Shown here piece after piece: positions 21,354-33,262 of a stretch of DNA of 64,000 nucleotides. A program made the translations under genes and the position numbers. Under the pieces are notes generated by a model, which was given only the letters and a program-made list of their open reading frames with translations, made no database searches and was not told the DNA's origin. Source of the DNA: Siphonodentalium dalli (lineage: Eukaryota > Mollusca > Scaphopoda > Gadilida > Siphonodentaliidae); NCBI GenBank assembly GCA_032622095.1, contig CP136061.1, forward strand, positions 47,311,797-47,375,796. Reading direction: 5' to 3'. Within the stretch, counting starts at the first letter, position 1; every line of letters starts with the position of its first letter.

Positions 21354-21618
21354 AAAACAGGTTTATTATATGACATGATTTTTATTTAAAAAGCACAATT
21401 AATTATGAAATGAAACCACATGTAGGCCAATAGTAACAAGGATAAAGAAGGAACCGGAACCATTTTTGTATAATAAATTGTCTGTTTTTTTTACGGACAT
21501 GCACAGTATGCGAGCTCAGATCAAACTACAGTAGCAGATCAAACTACAGTAGCTGATCCGATGGTCAGGAAATGATCGCTATCCAATTTTATATTTATTT
21601 ACATTCCCTTTATTTTTT

Positions 21619-22143
21619 GGGTACCAAAACCGGCTTTGTTAAAGGTACTCAATCCGATCAGAGGGTCCCCATCTCAACAGATTCCAACAACAACAATCCG
21701 ATCAGAGGGTCCTATATTACTATTTCTTTGGCTTTGGGGGTAAAAAATATTTGATTCGAGTCGAGGAACCCATCAAACAAAGCTCAGAGTTATTAGATAT
21801 TGATTTTTGAAATTTGTTATTTTCTCGAGATGAGTACTAATAATTGCTCTTAACTTCGTAATCTGCTCGAAATGTGTACACCAAAACACTATTCAAACAG
21901 ACAAGGATGGATAACTCTAAAATCAAGTGGTAATAATAACGCAATTTTGACTGTGTTCTGGGACAGAAATAATAGAAATAACGAAAGTTCAAATATCGAT
22001 ATCTGATCACCCTGAGCGTTGACTGGTAGGTTCCTCGACTCGAATCAATTATTTTTTACCCCCAAAGCCAAAGAAATAGTAATATAGGACCCTCTGATCG
22101 GATTGAGTACCTTTAACCCCCCCATCCCCATTGTTTTTGGTAC
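21619..22143. repeat. Long inverted repeat, 190-230-bp arms
   Basis: 'gattcgagtcgaggaacc' with 'tttctttggctttgggggta' on the left recurs inverted on the right (22025-22110). The outer ends 'ggtaccaaaac' and 'gtttttggtac' also pair. The left arm carries a small internal duplication of 'caatccgatcagagggtcc'. A single half-copy lies in the spacer of the giant inverted repeat at about 50460-50575. Confidence 0.8.
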
Positions 22144-22495
22144 ACAGGATTCAGGCCATCTTTTTGTCATACCCAATATGTTGACTGCTGGGTGAGAGTG
22201 AGGGGCTAACATATATTTTATACCCCCAGGGGGAAATAAACTGTTACAGGTACCGACATTTCGAATTAAAATTGCATCAGTAAACTGGAAAAGTAACTGC
22301 TTATTCTCTGTTGCAGCTGATCTACCAGTAACAGATAACATATACCAGGATATCAGGCACTAATTGATGAATCAGGAGTGTTAAGTCATACATAATTGGA
22401 ACTAATGGCAACCAAAAATCACAATAATGTAAGTTTATCATCTACATGTACCGGTATATGTAATTTCTAGTTTATGTTTATACATTGTACTTTTT

Positions 22496-22870
22496 AGCTC
22501 ACCTGAGACGAAGTCTCCGGTGGAGCTATAGTCATCACTCCTCGTCCATCCGTCTGTCCGTCAACAATTCTTTGAACATCTCCTCTGGAACCGTAAGACC
22601 CAATTGGTTCATATTTGGTGCGGATGTTCCCTAGTTGACTGGTATTCAGATTTGTTCAAATGAGGTCACCCGGTCAAATAGTTGCGAAGCTAGGACCATA
22701 ACTCTTTTCCACCATAGTAATTCTTACAGCGACTTCTTCTCAAATTTCATTGGGCCGAATGAGTTCATATTTGGTACAAAGGGTCCTTGGGGGGACTGTG
22801 GTTCAGAATTGTTCAAAATGAGGTCACTGGGTCAAATGTGGGCAGAGCCAGTGACATAACTAAAAAAAAC
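22496..22870 (+). repeat. Bivalve interspersed repeat ('cacctgagacgaag' type)
   Basis: Same start as the 2795 copy ('tagctcacctgagacgaag') and the same downstream modules ('ggaccataactcttttccac'). It fades into A-rich and then C-rich sequence by about 23100. Confidence 0.75.
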
Positions 22871-23352
22871 ATTTTTTTGTTAAATTCAGATTTTTTGAAT
22901 TTTCAGGGCGACCTTTCTCAATTTAACAAACAAAAAAATTATTCTTTAAACATGTTATAAAATTTGAAAATTTGAAAAAAAGTGACACCATTATAACATC
23001 TGCAGAGTTATGAAACTTTACTCTTTAATGAAATTATGGAAACATTCCACCCACCCCCACTCACCCCCTCCCACATGGCCCATACCCACCCCACCCTGCC
23101 ATCAACCAACATCCCTTCCAAGCCATATCATCTCCCAATTTAATTAATACCTCTTCTCACCACAGAAGCGGATATATCTGCAAAGACACAGGTCATTAAT
23201 TTAGATTAGAATAATAGATGTCATCTGGCTGGTTTATGTAAACATATCTGCTGGCAATTTAAAAACAAACTGGTGCTCCCAAGGTTAGGTGATGACTGAT
23301 AGGAATTGGTTTCCCTGACATACAATGGTCCTGTGAATGGATTAGAATTCTT

Positions 23353-23792
23353 CAAGTCTGCAAATAGTGTGTCTGACATTTGCAGAATGAGGTCCCCAGA
23401 GGGTGAATTTAGTGTTGCTACCCCATACAGCAGGCTAACATCACCAAATACACCCTCCAGGGACCTAATTCTGCTTAGGCTTCATCTTCTGGGAAGTATC
23501 AAGTATCAAATTGAAAGTTTGTTTTTAAATAGTAACTTTTTTCCACCTGTTCAGTTTCAATGTCCCCATAATTTGCAGAAGATAAAATGCATAATTGAGG
23601 TGCTCAATGGTAGTGTATCACCAACTTCAACTGTAGGACTTCAATCTGTTCCAAGGTTTTTATTGGCCATTGAGGCCTAATCAGATTGAGGATGAATTTG
23701 GTGATGCTAGCCCGCATTACGGAATATTGTCATTAAATTCACCTTTTGGGGACCTAATTCTGCAAATGTCAGACATACTAAATTCAGGCTTG
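23353..23792. mobile_element. hAT-like MITE, long form
   Basis: Ends CAAGTCTGCAAATAGTG and CTAAATTCAGGCTTG. The left hairpin is at 23385-23475 and a decayed right hairpin at about 23690-23765, with the usual spacer ('aaatgcataattgaggtgct'). No convincing 8-bp duplication remains. Confidence 0.8.
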
Positions 23793-23849
23793 GCCATTTC
23801 ATATTATTTTCTTAATCACCACTTATCCAGATGAAATCATACCCTTATT

Positions 23850-24480
23850 TTTCAAAGAAAAATTGGGGGGTATATATTGGATTGAATTTGTCTTCTACAT
23901 GTATCTGTCAGGCTTCCATCCGTCTGCCTGTTGGGATGTCTATCCTTCCGTCTATCAACAATTGTTTTCTTCTCCATATTAAAGACAGAATGTGTTTATA
24001 TATTTCAGTGTGCATGTTCCCTAGGTGTCTCACAATCAGATTTGTTCAATTAAGTTCATCAGATCAAATAGATGCGAAGTTAGGGCCATAACTCTTTCCC
24101 TCCATAGTAATTCTTAAAACAGTTTTTTTCTCAAGAATCATTGGGCCTATATAGCTTATATATGGTATGGAGGGGCCTTGGGTGACCGGGGTTCAGATTT
24201 GTTCAAATGGGGTCACTTTTAAGAAATGAGGTCCCCAGAGGGTGAATTCGGTGATGTTAGTCCACCTTGCGGAATACTGTTATTAAATTCACCTGCAAAG
24301 GTCAGACACACTAAATACAGACTCGGCTGATCCAATATTAGTTTCTTAACCACCACTTATCCAGGTGAATCATACCCTGATTTTTCAAAGAAAAATTGGG
24401 GGTATATTGATATTACTACATGTAGATGAATGGATCTCATAGATGGGGATTCACATTTGTTCTAATAGGGGCAGAGATAA
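23850..24480 (+). repeat. Bivalve repeat piece with an embedded hAT-MITE fragment
   Basis: 'aaagaaaaattggggggtat' at about 23855 is repeated at about 24395. Between them lies the middle of the 'cacctgagacgaag' repeat (to 24222), followed by a partial hAT-MITE end at 24224-24330 ('aatgaggtccccagagggtg'). Confidence 0.65.
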
Positions 24481-26444
24481 GAGATTTAACTCTCCTCTAT
24501 GCTGTTTGGTACTGGTATAATAATATTGATTTCTAGACAGCCTGGGTGGGGGAAATGGGGAGGGAGTGTAGAGGGGTGGAGATTTGAACCCCTACTTTGA
24601 TCAAAAGTTAAACAGTTAACAATTTCATGTCTGATACTACATTAGTTGTAGATTAGATGTTCACACCAAAAATAAGTTAGAATTGTTCTCATAGTTTGGT
24701 TTGATTTTCCAACATGTATGTTTTTAAACCATAAGTCCATATTATGTTCCTACTTCAGGTTAAACTGTTGGACCGAATTGGCCACAAATTTTAACTTTAT
24801 GGGTGGTGTCAGGTTGGTAATTTTCAAACGTTTGAGAGCTTGAAGTACTGGTACCAGTCGTAAAATTCAACCTAAGAGGGATGTACAAAAGGATTTTTGT
24901 GAACTTAGTACTGTGGTATGGTTGTCCTTAGGCTTGCTGCGATTTTGGGAATAATCGAACAATCGTCAGTTGAAAATCTACTTTTTTAGTTCAAATAACA
25001 ATGCATATTATACAACAACACAAGAACGCTGGCATACAGCGTATTTGCAAAGAACTTATCTCAACTTAAGAGGCAATATTTTGCATCGTATTTACAGCAC
25101 TAATCTAACCCAGAAACCCACCCACGCAAAAATTTGTGACAATGTAACTTTCAGTTGCGGCGTCTTTTGAGGTCGGGCCGACAGAGTAATCTAGTTCCGT
25201 CTTTTCACGTCACGGCGGTTTTTCATTTAATGTGCTGACGCATGTGTATACTCCGTGGACAAACTCGTATTCTTGAATAAGAATATTGACAATCGAATGA
25301 ATTGAGAGATTCCCGACTTTGAATTAAGGCACGATCCCGAACTTCAAATTCAATTGATGCACGATCCCAAATTCACGAACAGTCTCACGAAGCACGTGGC
25401 CCGACGAGAGTTGGGAGTATTTTTCTGATTTTTTCATTCAATTTGTTTAATCAAAATGATTTCTGAATCTGATTAGTGCTTACATAAAGTTCATAAACTA
25501 CGAGTAATTATTTTGTTTTTATTGTTTAATAGAGGCATTTGAATTTATATGGGAGCAATTTCTCAGAACTAACGCCCTTCATTTCCGATGTGCGGTGCCC
25601 GTAAAACTGGAGTTATACTTACCATCTTACACTTACCAGACGCACCTCTTGATAGTCTCTTTTTTGGCATCTATTTACTACAAATTAAATCTCTATTTGA
25701 GATTTAATTTCATGGGTAGAAAAATCAATTAATCGTCGATTATAGCCACTGATTAATCGATTTTGAAAATCCAAAATCGCGGCGAGCCTAGTTGTCCTCT
25801 TTAAAAGTAAGAGGTTGGAGATTTGTCAGTGGTGTGCAATTAGAAATTTCAAGGTGAAGAGGCCTGCTCATCTGAGAACTTCCAGCTATGTCCATGTTTA
25901 GAACTACTTGTCTTAAGTGATTTTGTCAAGTACTGACTCTTGTAGTCTTCAGAGTCCCTGTCTTCTCAGTCTTTACAGTCTGGTGAGCGACCCACAGTCA
26001 TTGACTGTCTTGTTTTATATGGCACCTCATTAATCTTCAATAAATTATTCTCTTGTAACAAATCCATATGGTAGTATATGTACGGTATACAAGCAGACAC
26101 AACACATGTATACATATATTTTTCCTTTACCTCTTTAGTATGCAATTCAAATTAATGAAATCATATATCCATGTACATATTTAATAAATTGAAAAATTGT
26201 TGAATTTTCTGGTCTTTAAATACTGTTAAGTAAATCACCATGCAATGACTGATTTATTAGGAGTGTACTGTTTTATTTTTATTGTTGTATCCTTTAAAAA
26301 TTTATGTACAGTCAAACTTTGTAAGGTCAAATCACATAGGACCGACAGGTTATTTTGATTTATTCAGTCCTTCAACTCAACCATTTTGTCGTCCGGAAAG
26401 CATGGATTATGTGCATTTAAAGGAAGTAGACATATTAAAATGTC
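24481..26444. other. Unassigned AT-rich stretch
   Basis: No exon recognised. A module at about 25910-26010 ('cagtctggtgagcgacccac') is shared with 5316-5425 and with 63903-64000 (inverted). The zone around 25130-25420 is less AT-rich, with 'cttttcacgtcacggcgg', and could be regulatory for the gene that follows, but nothing proves it. Confidence 0.4.
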
Positions 26445-26448
26445 TTAA

Positions 26449-26867
26449 CCCTTTACCCAACAGAACGGCCCTGTGCCAATGCATTGTCTTATATATGCGA
26501 GTCGACCATAGGTCGCCTCGCATATATAAGAGAATGCATTGGCTTAACACATATTAAAAATGTCAAAGAATGTAGAAAAATATTATAAAAATTGTTTAAA
26601 AAATGTAAGAAAAAATTATAAAATTGTTAAAGAAAATGTAAGAAAAAATGGCCAATGCATGCTCTTATATATGCGAGGCAACCTATGGTCGACTCGATAT
26701 ATAAGAGAATGCATTGGCACAGGGCATAACTGTAACCGTCACAATGTGGTCAATGAACCGGTTCCAATGATATCCATATTTGTATGGTGTTATTGAGACA
26801 TACCAAAGATATTTTAGGCTGTTGAAGCTTTATTTGGGTGTTTTTGGCCGTTTTGTTGGGTAAAGGG
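26449..26867. mobile_element. TTAA-flanked paired-hairpin MITE, type A
   Basis: TTAA at 26445-26448 and 26868-26871; ends CCCTTTACCCAACAGAACGG and CCGTTTTGTTGGGTAAAGGG. It contains two hairpins built on 'tatatgcgagtcgaccatag' and an A-rich tandem-like linker ('atgtaagaaaaaattataaa'). Other type A copies: 30135-30579, 41388-41852 and 55918-56309 (inverted). Confidence 0.9.
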
Positions 26868-26871
26868 TTAA

Positions 26872-27667
26872 TTGAATGTGATATCCTTGTGCCAGTACTT
26901 CCTAGGACTAATATTGATGACTTTATACCTGCCTTTAGGCGGGATTGTGGGACCGACCCGTGATTTGACTTAAGCAGGGTTTTCGAGTTACTGATGTTAG
27001 GCTTAACAAAATTTGACTGTATATTGTTATAAGCCTTGTATATAGGAATACCATGGTATCTACATGGAGCCATATCATCAAAGTTCTTTGTACAAAGTGT
27101 TGGTGGAATGAGAACCAGAACATTATGTGATCAGTTGTGAGAATGTGGTAAAATAAGATAACATTTAGAAAATATTCAAGATGGTCTATCTCTTTCCAGA
27201 AAGTTTTATATAGTTTTTGAGGTATAAAGTAATAGATATGAATTGAAGATACCTGTCGGGGGGGAAACTCTTCTATCAATTAATTTTGATTTTTTTCTTC
27301 TGGTATAATACATACATGTACAACCATTTGGGACAGTTATACGGACTATTTTTAGAACAAAAATTTCAGGCAATTCCCAGAAACATCAGAGGGCAGCAAC
27401 TTCTACAAGAGGGACAATTCTATCTTGTTAGCACTCTCCATCAAGACAAAATGCCGTTTTGTAGGAATAAACCATATAGGAATATAGACAAATAATATTC
27501 ATAATCTTCAGTTTTGTCTTGCTTTATTCACAGAAAAAGTTATTTCTAATCTTGATATCGGGTTTTATAAAAATGATATTGTTGTAATTGTAGCCTGGAA
27601 GACATAGACCTGGCATTTTTAAGTTTGACTTTCAAGATAGTTCAACATTTCTGTTTATCTTTTTCAG
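26872..27667. other. No gene recognised upstream of the Bcl-2 family gene
   Basis: AT-rich sequence leading into the polypyrimidine tract and AG (27666-27667) of the first recognised coding exon. This is therefore the end of an intron, and at least one upstream exon exists that I could not locate. Confidence 0.5.
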
Positions 27668-27673
27668 AGATCT

Positions 27674-28583
27674 ATGACCACAAATGTTCGACCAGGTCGT
27701 AGGAAAAAATCAGGAATACCTGTCGTCAGTAAAGAATTCGAGAAAATATTAGAGGAGTATTTGTCAAATAAAATAGTAAGTGAGTCTGAGCATGATCCGC
27801 AATCGAAGGCATGTCTATATGGACAGCAGCTGATTGAGGATGTTTCTGGGAGAGTTGCATACAATCGTACCGACAGTTATCGACAAGCTTCTCAGGAATC
27901 TGTTCTTGGTTCAATAGAAGAGGATCCCAATGATCGACTCAACCGACGATCAAAAACCTTACCATCATTCTATAAAGCCGATGACATTTCTGATAATATT
28001 CTTACAGTTAGGGCCAACCAGAAAGGTGGCGGGTATGGTAAAACACGACCAAATGGAAGTTCTCCTGACACTTTAGAATCTCTGGATAATAATTCCGTGC
28101 CACATTCACCTACCTTACAAACTTCGGATAAAGATTCATCATCTTCTGATCATGCAGGGTCAATTGTTTCTGCAGGACGGAAAAAGAAAAGTTTTATGAA
28201 ACGGACTAAAGAAAGGTTGTCGATTCTTCTGAAAAAGGACAAGGATTATGGCGAAAAATTTAGCACTCGACAGGAAATTTTAAAACCTGAAAAACCAAGA
28301 AAGAAACCAAAAAAGAAGAAACCAGGGAAGGGAGAATCTCCTGAACTAATTGCTGATGTACATAGGTATGGTTACATAGAGGAGACAGGCGACAAAAAGC
28401 ACACTGTGCGGACAGAAGAAAACTGGCAGGAGATTGATATAAATGATCACAATAAGAAGCGACATATCGAAGAGCATTTAAAGGTCAAGAAAAGTAATAA
28501 AAATGGTGAAGATAAGAACATATTTAGCAGTCTTAAGCGGCGAATGAGTAGAAAGAAATCCATCTCTGAAAAGAAAAGTCCAG
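27674..28583 (+). CDS. BCL2L14: BCL2L14/Bcl-G-like Bcl-2 family protein, exon with first ATG
   Basis: Bcl-2 family proteins regulate apoptosis through BH3-groove binding; Bcl-G (BCL2L14) has BH3 and BH2 but no membrane anchor. Six exons here (27674-28583, 31146-31391, 32515-32709, 33738-33814, 35508-35756, 36871-36909) join with exact phases to 1716 bases, 571 residues plus stop. This exon gives residues 1-303. It is polar and probably disordered, with a basic, NLS-like stretch KPRKKPKKKKPGKG at about 207-220, and ends SEKKSPG at CAG|GTAAGG in phase 1. The exon begins at 27668 after 'tctttttcag'. The first ATG at 27674 was chosen as start, but the frame is open to the acceptor, so coding may extend upstream. 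The N-terminal region is much longer than the front of vertebrate Bcl-G, which I recall as a protein of about 330 residues. Confidence 0.7.
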
Positions 28584-28776
28584 GTAAGGCCATCCTTAAA
28601 ATATTTTATGTTTCCCCTCTCCTGAGACCTGAGGAATATCTCTTGTGCATGGGTAAGGTACTAGTACATGGTAAATTAATGACTTCACTGTGTTATATAT
28701 ATACATTGGATATCATATTTGAAATGTTTATCCTCTTATTAATCAGACACAGATAGGAAGGACTTATGAGGGATAT

Positions 28777-29576
28777 TTAGCTCAACTTGATGAAGACAAG
28801 TTTGAGAAACTTGAGCTATTGTCAGTGGTTTGTATCCGTTGTATGTGTGTCCATCAACAATTTCCATTAGCATGGGCTACAAGTCGGATCATTATGAAAT
28901 TTGGCATGGCTGTTGTCAATGACATGTAGATGGGAATGAGTCATTTTGGGGTCATTCGGCTAAAAAAACATGACCACCAGTGGCCTTCTTGGATTTCACA
29001 ATTCAATCCATTAGCACTGGCTACAGGCCGTACAGTTTTTACCATGTATGGTACATACAATGCCGATGTCCGGATCAACTATCCATCATTTTTCCAGCTG
29101 TTTAGCCGTTCGTCTGTCTGTAGACACTTGCTATCCGACACGATAACTCAAGTATATTTTTATCGGATCATGTTCAAATGTTATGTGCATGTTTATGACA
29201 ACACACCCCTCACCTGTATAGTTTTTGGTATCTATTGGTTGACTGATTTAGAAAATATGAAAACTTTTCTTCATTCCATAGGCATGTATGCATTTATGAA
29301 AGTGATCAAAGGGGAGTAATTCTACATAATGTTTACTCTTATCCAGCCCTGTTAATTAGTGTCAGCTATGGGCTGAGCCGTGGCAATTGCCTATGCAATA
29401 AGAAATTTTGTGGGCTATTTTTTGGCCGAGGCATATTTCAGAACCTGCCAAGCTTTATGTATCACTTCATGTTGACATCTAGTATTACTTAGACATTTCA
29501 ACTTTCCACATTCCTAATTAAACACATGAAATTACCCCCTTTCCAAGTTGAGCTACAGCGTCATTGACAATTTTAT
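28777..29576 (+). repeat. Reduced copy of the satellite-bearing element, in intron 1
   Basis: Starts 'tttagctcaacttgatgaag' and holds about one monomer ('gggaatgagtcattttgggg', 'ttcttggatttcac'). It ends with 'ttgagctacagcgtcattga'. The same two ends bound each arm of the giant inverted repeat, so this is a mostly deleted single arm. Confidence 0.75.
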
Positions 29577-30047
29577 TCTACCCATTTTGCGCCATAATGG
29601 CTTCTTACAATGTATAATAAATAGAATATAGAAACAAGCATTCCTGTATTTCTTCTGAAGTTTGGGCATTGATTCGACAGTTAATTGTGACTGAGTTTGT
29701 CCATGGCATTTGCTTTTAATACGGTAATGCCAAATACAGTCCCTAGGAATCACTGTTATATAAAACTTATATTTTAATAAAAACTAGCTGCTGGTAATAA
29801 AAATATATTGAAAAATCAGATGAAAAAATAGCCTGTTTTATGATGGGAAGCGTACATCGAGTTTGCCTCTTCTAACTTTAATGTATAATTCCATTGTGAC
29901 CATTTTGGCACCCATACCAATCTGAAAAGAGCAACAAATTGTCCTCCTAAACAAATTATTCGGCATGCAGAAGATTGCACTCTTGTAAAAAAAAGCCTAT
30001 CCTGGCAAACCAATTTCTACGGGTCTGAAATGGTCAACCCTCTCATT

Positions 30048-30130
30048 AACACTTCCATGACTGGAGCTTTCTGAATGCACTTGAACAGGATCTTTAATGC
30101 TGCACCAGCACAGCTCCCGTCATGAAAGGG
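30048..30130. mobile_element. Remnant of type B hairpin MITE
   Basis: Both ends of type B are present ('acttccatgactggagcttt' and 'cagctcccgtcatgaaaggg') but the hairpins between them are deleted. The right TTAA at 30131-30134 is shared with the adjoining type A element, as if type A had inserted at the TTAA left by type B. Confidence 0.7.
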
Positions 30131-30134
30131 TTAA

Positions 30135-30579
30135 CCCTTTACCCAACAAAACGGCCCTGTGCCAATGCATTCTCTTATATATGCGAGTCGACCATAGGTC
30201 GCCTCGCATATATAAGAGAATGCATTGGCTTAACACATATTAAAAATGATAAAATTGTCAAAGAATGTAGAAAAATTGTTTAAAAATGTAAGAAAAAATT
30301 ATAAAATTGTTAAAGAATGTAAGAAAAAATGGTAAAAAGTGTTAAAAAATAATTTTTTTAGGCCAATGCATTCTCTTATATATGCGAGGCGACCTATGGT
30401 CGACTCGCATATATAAGAGAATGTATTGGCACAGGGTATAACTGTAACCATCACAATGTGGTCAATGAACCGGTTCCAATGATATCCATATTTGTATGGT
30501 GTTATTGAGACAGACCGAAGATATTTTAGGCTGTTGAAGCTTTATTTGGGCGTTTTTGGCCGTTTTGTTGGGTAAACGG
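30135..30579. mobile_element. TTAA-flanked paired-hairpin MITE, type A
   Basis: TTAA at 30131-30134 and 30580-30583; ends CCCTTTACCCAACAAAACGG and CCGTTTTGTTGGGTAAACGG. Both hairpins and the A-rich linker are intact. Lies in intron 1 of the Bcl-2 family gene. Confidence 0.9.
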
Positions 30580-30662
30580 TTAAACACCAAAAGATACACT
30601 AGTTAGCATGTGTGTTGAGAGACTGAGAATCTTCTAAGGATATAAAATGGAAATAACTGAAC

Positions 30663-31110
30663 CAGGCCTCAAAATGTGGTGCTGGACATTTGCAGAATGA
30701 GGTCCCCAGAGGGTGAATTTAGTGACGCTACCCCACAAAGCAAGCTATCGCTTAATTCACCCTCTGGGTACCTCATTCTAATTAGGCCTCATCTTCTGGA
30801 AAGTATCTTTAATATAAAATAAACACGTTTTTACATTTCTTTTCCTTGTTTAGTTTAGTTTCTGTGTATCCCCAAATTTGTAGATCATTCAATGCATAAT
30901 CGAGGTGCCCAATGGGTGCACATCACCATCTTAACCATCTGGGAAATTAAATCTGTCTGTAGGTCTCCCACAGCAGATGAGGCCATGCAGAATGAGGTCC
31001 CGAAATTATGAATTTGGTGAGATGCTAGCCTGCTGTGTGGGGTAGCATCACTAAATTCACATCCTGGGGACCTCATTCTGTAAATGACCAACATCATAAT
31101 TTGAGGCCTG
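30663..31110. mobile_element. hAT-like MITE, long form, in intron 1
   Basis: Ends CAGGCCTCAAAATGTGG and CATAATTTGAGGCCTG. The flanking 8-mers AACTGAAC and AGCTGAAC match at 7 of 8 positions. Two end hairpins surround the usual spacer. The element ends 35 bases before the exon 2 start, so it supplies the branch-point region of that intron. Confidence 0.88.
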
Positions 31111-31145
31111 AGCTGAACTAATATTTTTCTTGTAATCACATCCAG

Positions 31146-31391
31146 ATTCCTGTGAGAGTTCAGTACGTTCCGAACATGTATCTCACTATGACAAACTCAC
31201 GGACACACAGACGGAATCTCACGCTTACCACTTTAAAGGACAAGGTTCTGGCTTTAGTTTTGCTGATGCTTCTGATGTGAGCCTTCAAACAAGCAAAAAG
31301 GACAAGGATTTCAAAGAAGATTCATATGAAATGTTTTTAGAATATGATATAATGGAAACGGAAGAAAAATGCGGAGATCGGCCTGATGCAG
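31146..31391 (+). CDS. BCL2L14: BCL2L14-like gene, exon 2
   Basis: Residues 304-385 and part of 386, a polar, acidic linker with no known domain: DSCESSVRSEHVSHYDKL at the start, DSYEMFLEYDIMETEEK near the end. The acceptor is 'cacatccag', the donor GCAG|GTATGG, and phase 1 is kept on both sides. The open frame runs on past the donor into intron 2, but that extension is not needed because the next exon joins in frame. Confidence 0.72.
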
Positions 31392-31732
31392 GTATGGTCC
31401 TATACATAACAAATTGTTATTATTTCAAAAAAAAAAGTGCTGATTTTGAAAAATTCTATGCATATTTTCTACCTACAATAGAATTTTTATGCCAAAGAAA
31501 ACACCCTTACATTATTTCCGTTAAGGGTTATGGAAATGTGACCCCTATAGCCACCAGAGAGCGGAATCTCTGTCGATGCAACCAACTGCGAATGTATAGT
31601 ATTAGTAAATCAGCCAATAATATAAGCCCAAATACTGAATCTCTAAGTAATATAGCACTTGTATATAAATTTGTGGAATCGTAATTATGTTTTTATTTTT
31701 AACAAACTGAAAGGTTAAGTAACAATGATATG

Positions 31733-31946
31733 CACTAATGCCCTAAATAATCGACTCCTTAACCACAGCAGAATTATGGGTAATTTTTCTTGATTTAGTC
31801 GGAAATATGGCTTGTTGCTATTTATCGGAAAGCTCTCACTGAGAGCTTTCCAATGAATGGCAACAATCCATATTTCCGACTAAATCCTGAATAATTACCC
31901 ATAATTCTGCTGTGGTTAAGGAGTTGATTATTTAGGGCATTAATGT
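31733..31946. mobile_element. 200-bp palindrome element (family P), intron 2
   Basis: Arms 'cgactccttaaccacagcag ... aatatggcttgttgc' and their complement meet at 'ctctcactgagagc'. A long hairpin within the transcript of the Bcl-2 family gene. Confidence 0.88.
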
Positions 31947-32514
31947 ATATGGAAATTAAACAGTTAGGTGGACATCCGACATCTATCTTGATACATGTGG
32001 TTATCTAGTTTGTAATAGGTGTCCGATTATGAAAATTAAATATCTGTTGCACTTGAAAAACAACTGGAATATTGTATTTAATTTGCTTGCTGATACAACA
32101 ACATTTTTACCAAAAATTCAAAATAAAAACAAAAACTATTTCGAAAATCTATAAATTTGTTATTTTGTTTTGCCCATGGTGTTCAGCTAATATATGACTT
32201 CTCACCAAACTGTTCTATCATTAAATATATATTAAAAATATCATGGGGAAAATGAGATTAATTGAGATATTTATGATTTGGTCTTATTTATTTTGATTTG
32301 CAATAAATGATTTCAAGTGTATATATGAGATTTGCATTCATCAATGATATTAATGTGGAATAATTGCCAAGAACTTTATGTTTTTAGTTGTTTTTGATTT
32401 TTCTCTTCCATCCAGCTTCATCTTGACATTTTTTTCTCTAATGTTGATAAACCAACTAATAAAATTTCTCTGGCCTAACATACATGTAACTTTTAATCTG
32501 CCTTTTTTGAATAG

Positions 32515-32709
32515 GGGATGATGAAGAACCAAAACCTGGACTCACAGCAGAAGAACGAGAGGCAATCTATTCCAAAATCGCATCAAAAATAGCGAACATC
32601 GGTGATACTCTGATAGAGAAGAAAATGGAAGTTGATTTACAGTCATCATTAAGTTCCTCTCTGGTGTCCCAATCACTCGGATCATCACTCAAAAATGAAG
32701 ACCATGTTG
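32515..32709 (+). CDS. BCL2L14: BCL2L14-like gene, exon 3 with BH3 motif
   Basis: Residues 386-450. AEEREAIYSKIASKIANIGD (397-416) followed by TLIEKK holds a textbook BH3: Ile407, Ile411 and Ile414 at the h1, h2 and h3 spacing, Gly415-Asp416, and Leu418 at h4. This BH3, followed by a charged 'L..K' helix, resembles that of Bcl-G. After it comes a serine-rich stretch (LQSSLSSSLVSQSLGSSLK). The acceptor is 'ttttttgaatag' and the donor GTTG|GTTAGT, phase 1 in and out. The 3' 79 bases of the exon, with the donor, are duplicated in tandem 136 bases downstream. Confidence 0.78.
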
Positions 32710-32903
32710 GTTAGTACTCGTGTATACTACTATAAACTCACTTTAGTTTGTGGGGGTTTATTATTCGTTGATTTACAGTCATCATTAAGTTCCTCTCTGT
32801 TGTCCCAATCACTCGGATCATCACTCAAAAATGAAGACCATGTTGGTTTAGTACTCGTGTATACTACTATAAACTCACTTTAGTTTGTGGGGGTCTATTA
32901 TTC
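32631..32903 (+). repeat. 136-bp tandem duplication including the end of exon 3
   Basis: Copy 1 is 32631-32766 and copy 2 is 32767-32903, nearly identical, with a few changes such as ctggtg to ctgttg and an extra T after the donor. Each copy holds the last 79 bases of exon 3 plus intron. In copy 2 'gatttacag' can act as acceptor and GTTG|GTTTAG as donor, outlining a possible 67-base exon at 32779-32845. Confidence 0.92.
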
Positions 32904-33011
32904 GTTGATTTTGTGAAATGGCCAAACCACGAAATCAAGAACCAACAAAATATTTGACACTGCATTCGTGGACAAAATATCAGCATATGAGATAGGGACA
33001 AGTTCTTTACC

Positions 33012-33262
33012 CTGAGGTTCATGACGGGAGCTGCGCTTGTGCAGCATTAAAGATCCTGTGCCAGTGCATTTTCTAATATATGCGAGTCTCCCATATTGAG
33101 CCTCACATATATACAAGAATGCATTGGCTTACAAGGTCAAGGTAAATATTGTTAGGCCAATGCATTCTCTTATATATGTGAGACTCCCTATGGGAGATAT
33201 AAGAGAATGCATTGGCACAGGGCTTTCGCAAAATTTCAGGAAGCTCCAGTGATGGAAGGGTT
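33012..33262. mobile_element. Type B hairpin MITE, slightly decayed, intron 3
   Basis: Ends 'ccctgaggttcatgacggga' and 'ctccagtgatggaagggtta'. Two hairpins of the 'gcattctcttatatatg' type. The TTAA at the left has become TTTA and at the right TTAT. Confidence 0.8.

Noticed and set aside
31277-31684. 135-codon frame as a complete gene
   Set aside because: Only the part up to 31391 is coding exon. The rest is intron 2 read-through after a good GT donor.
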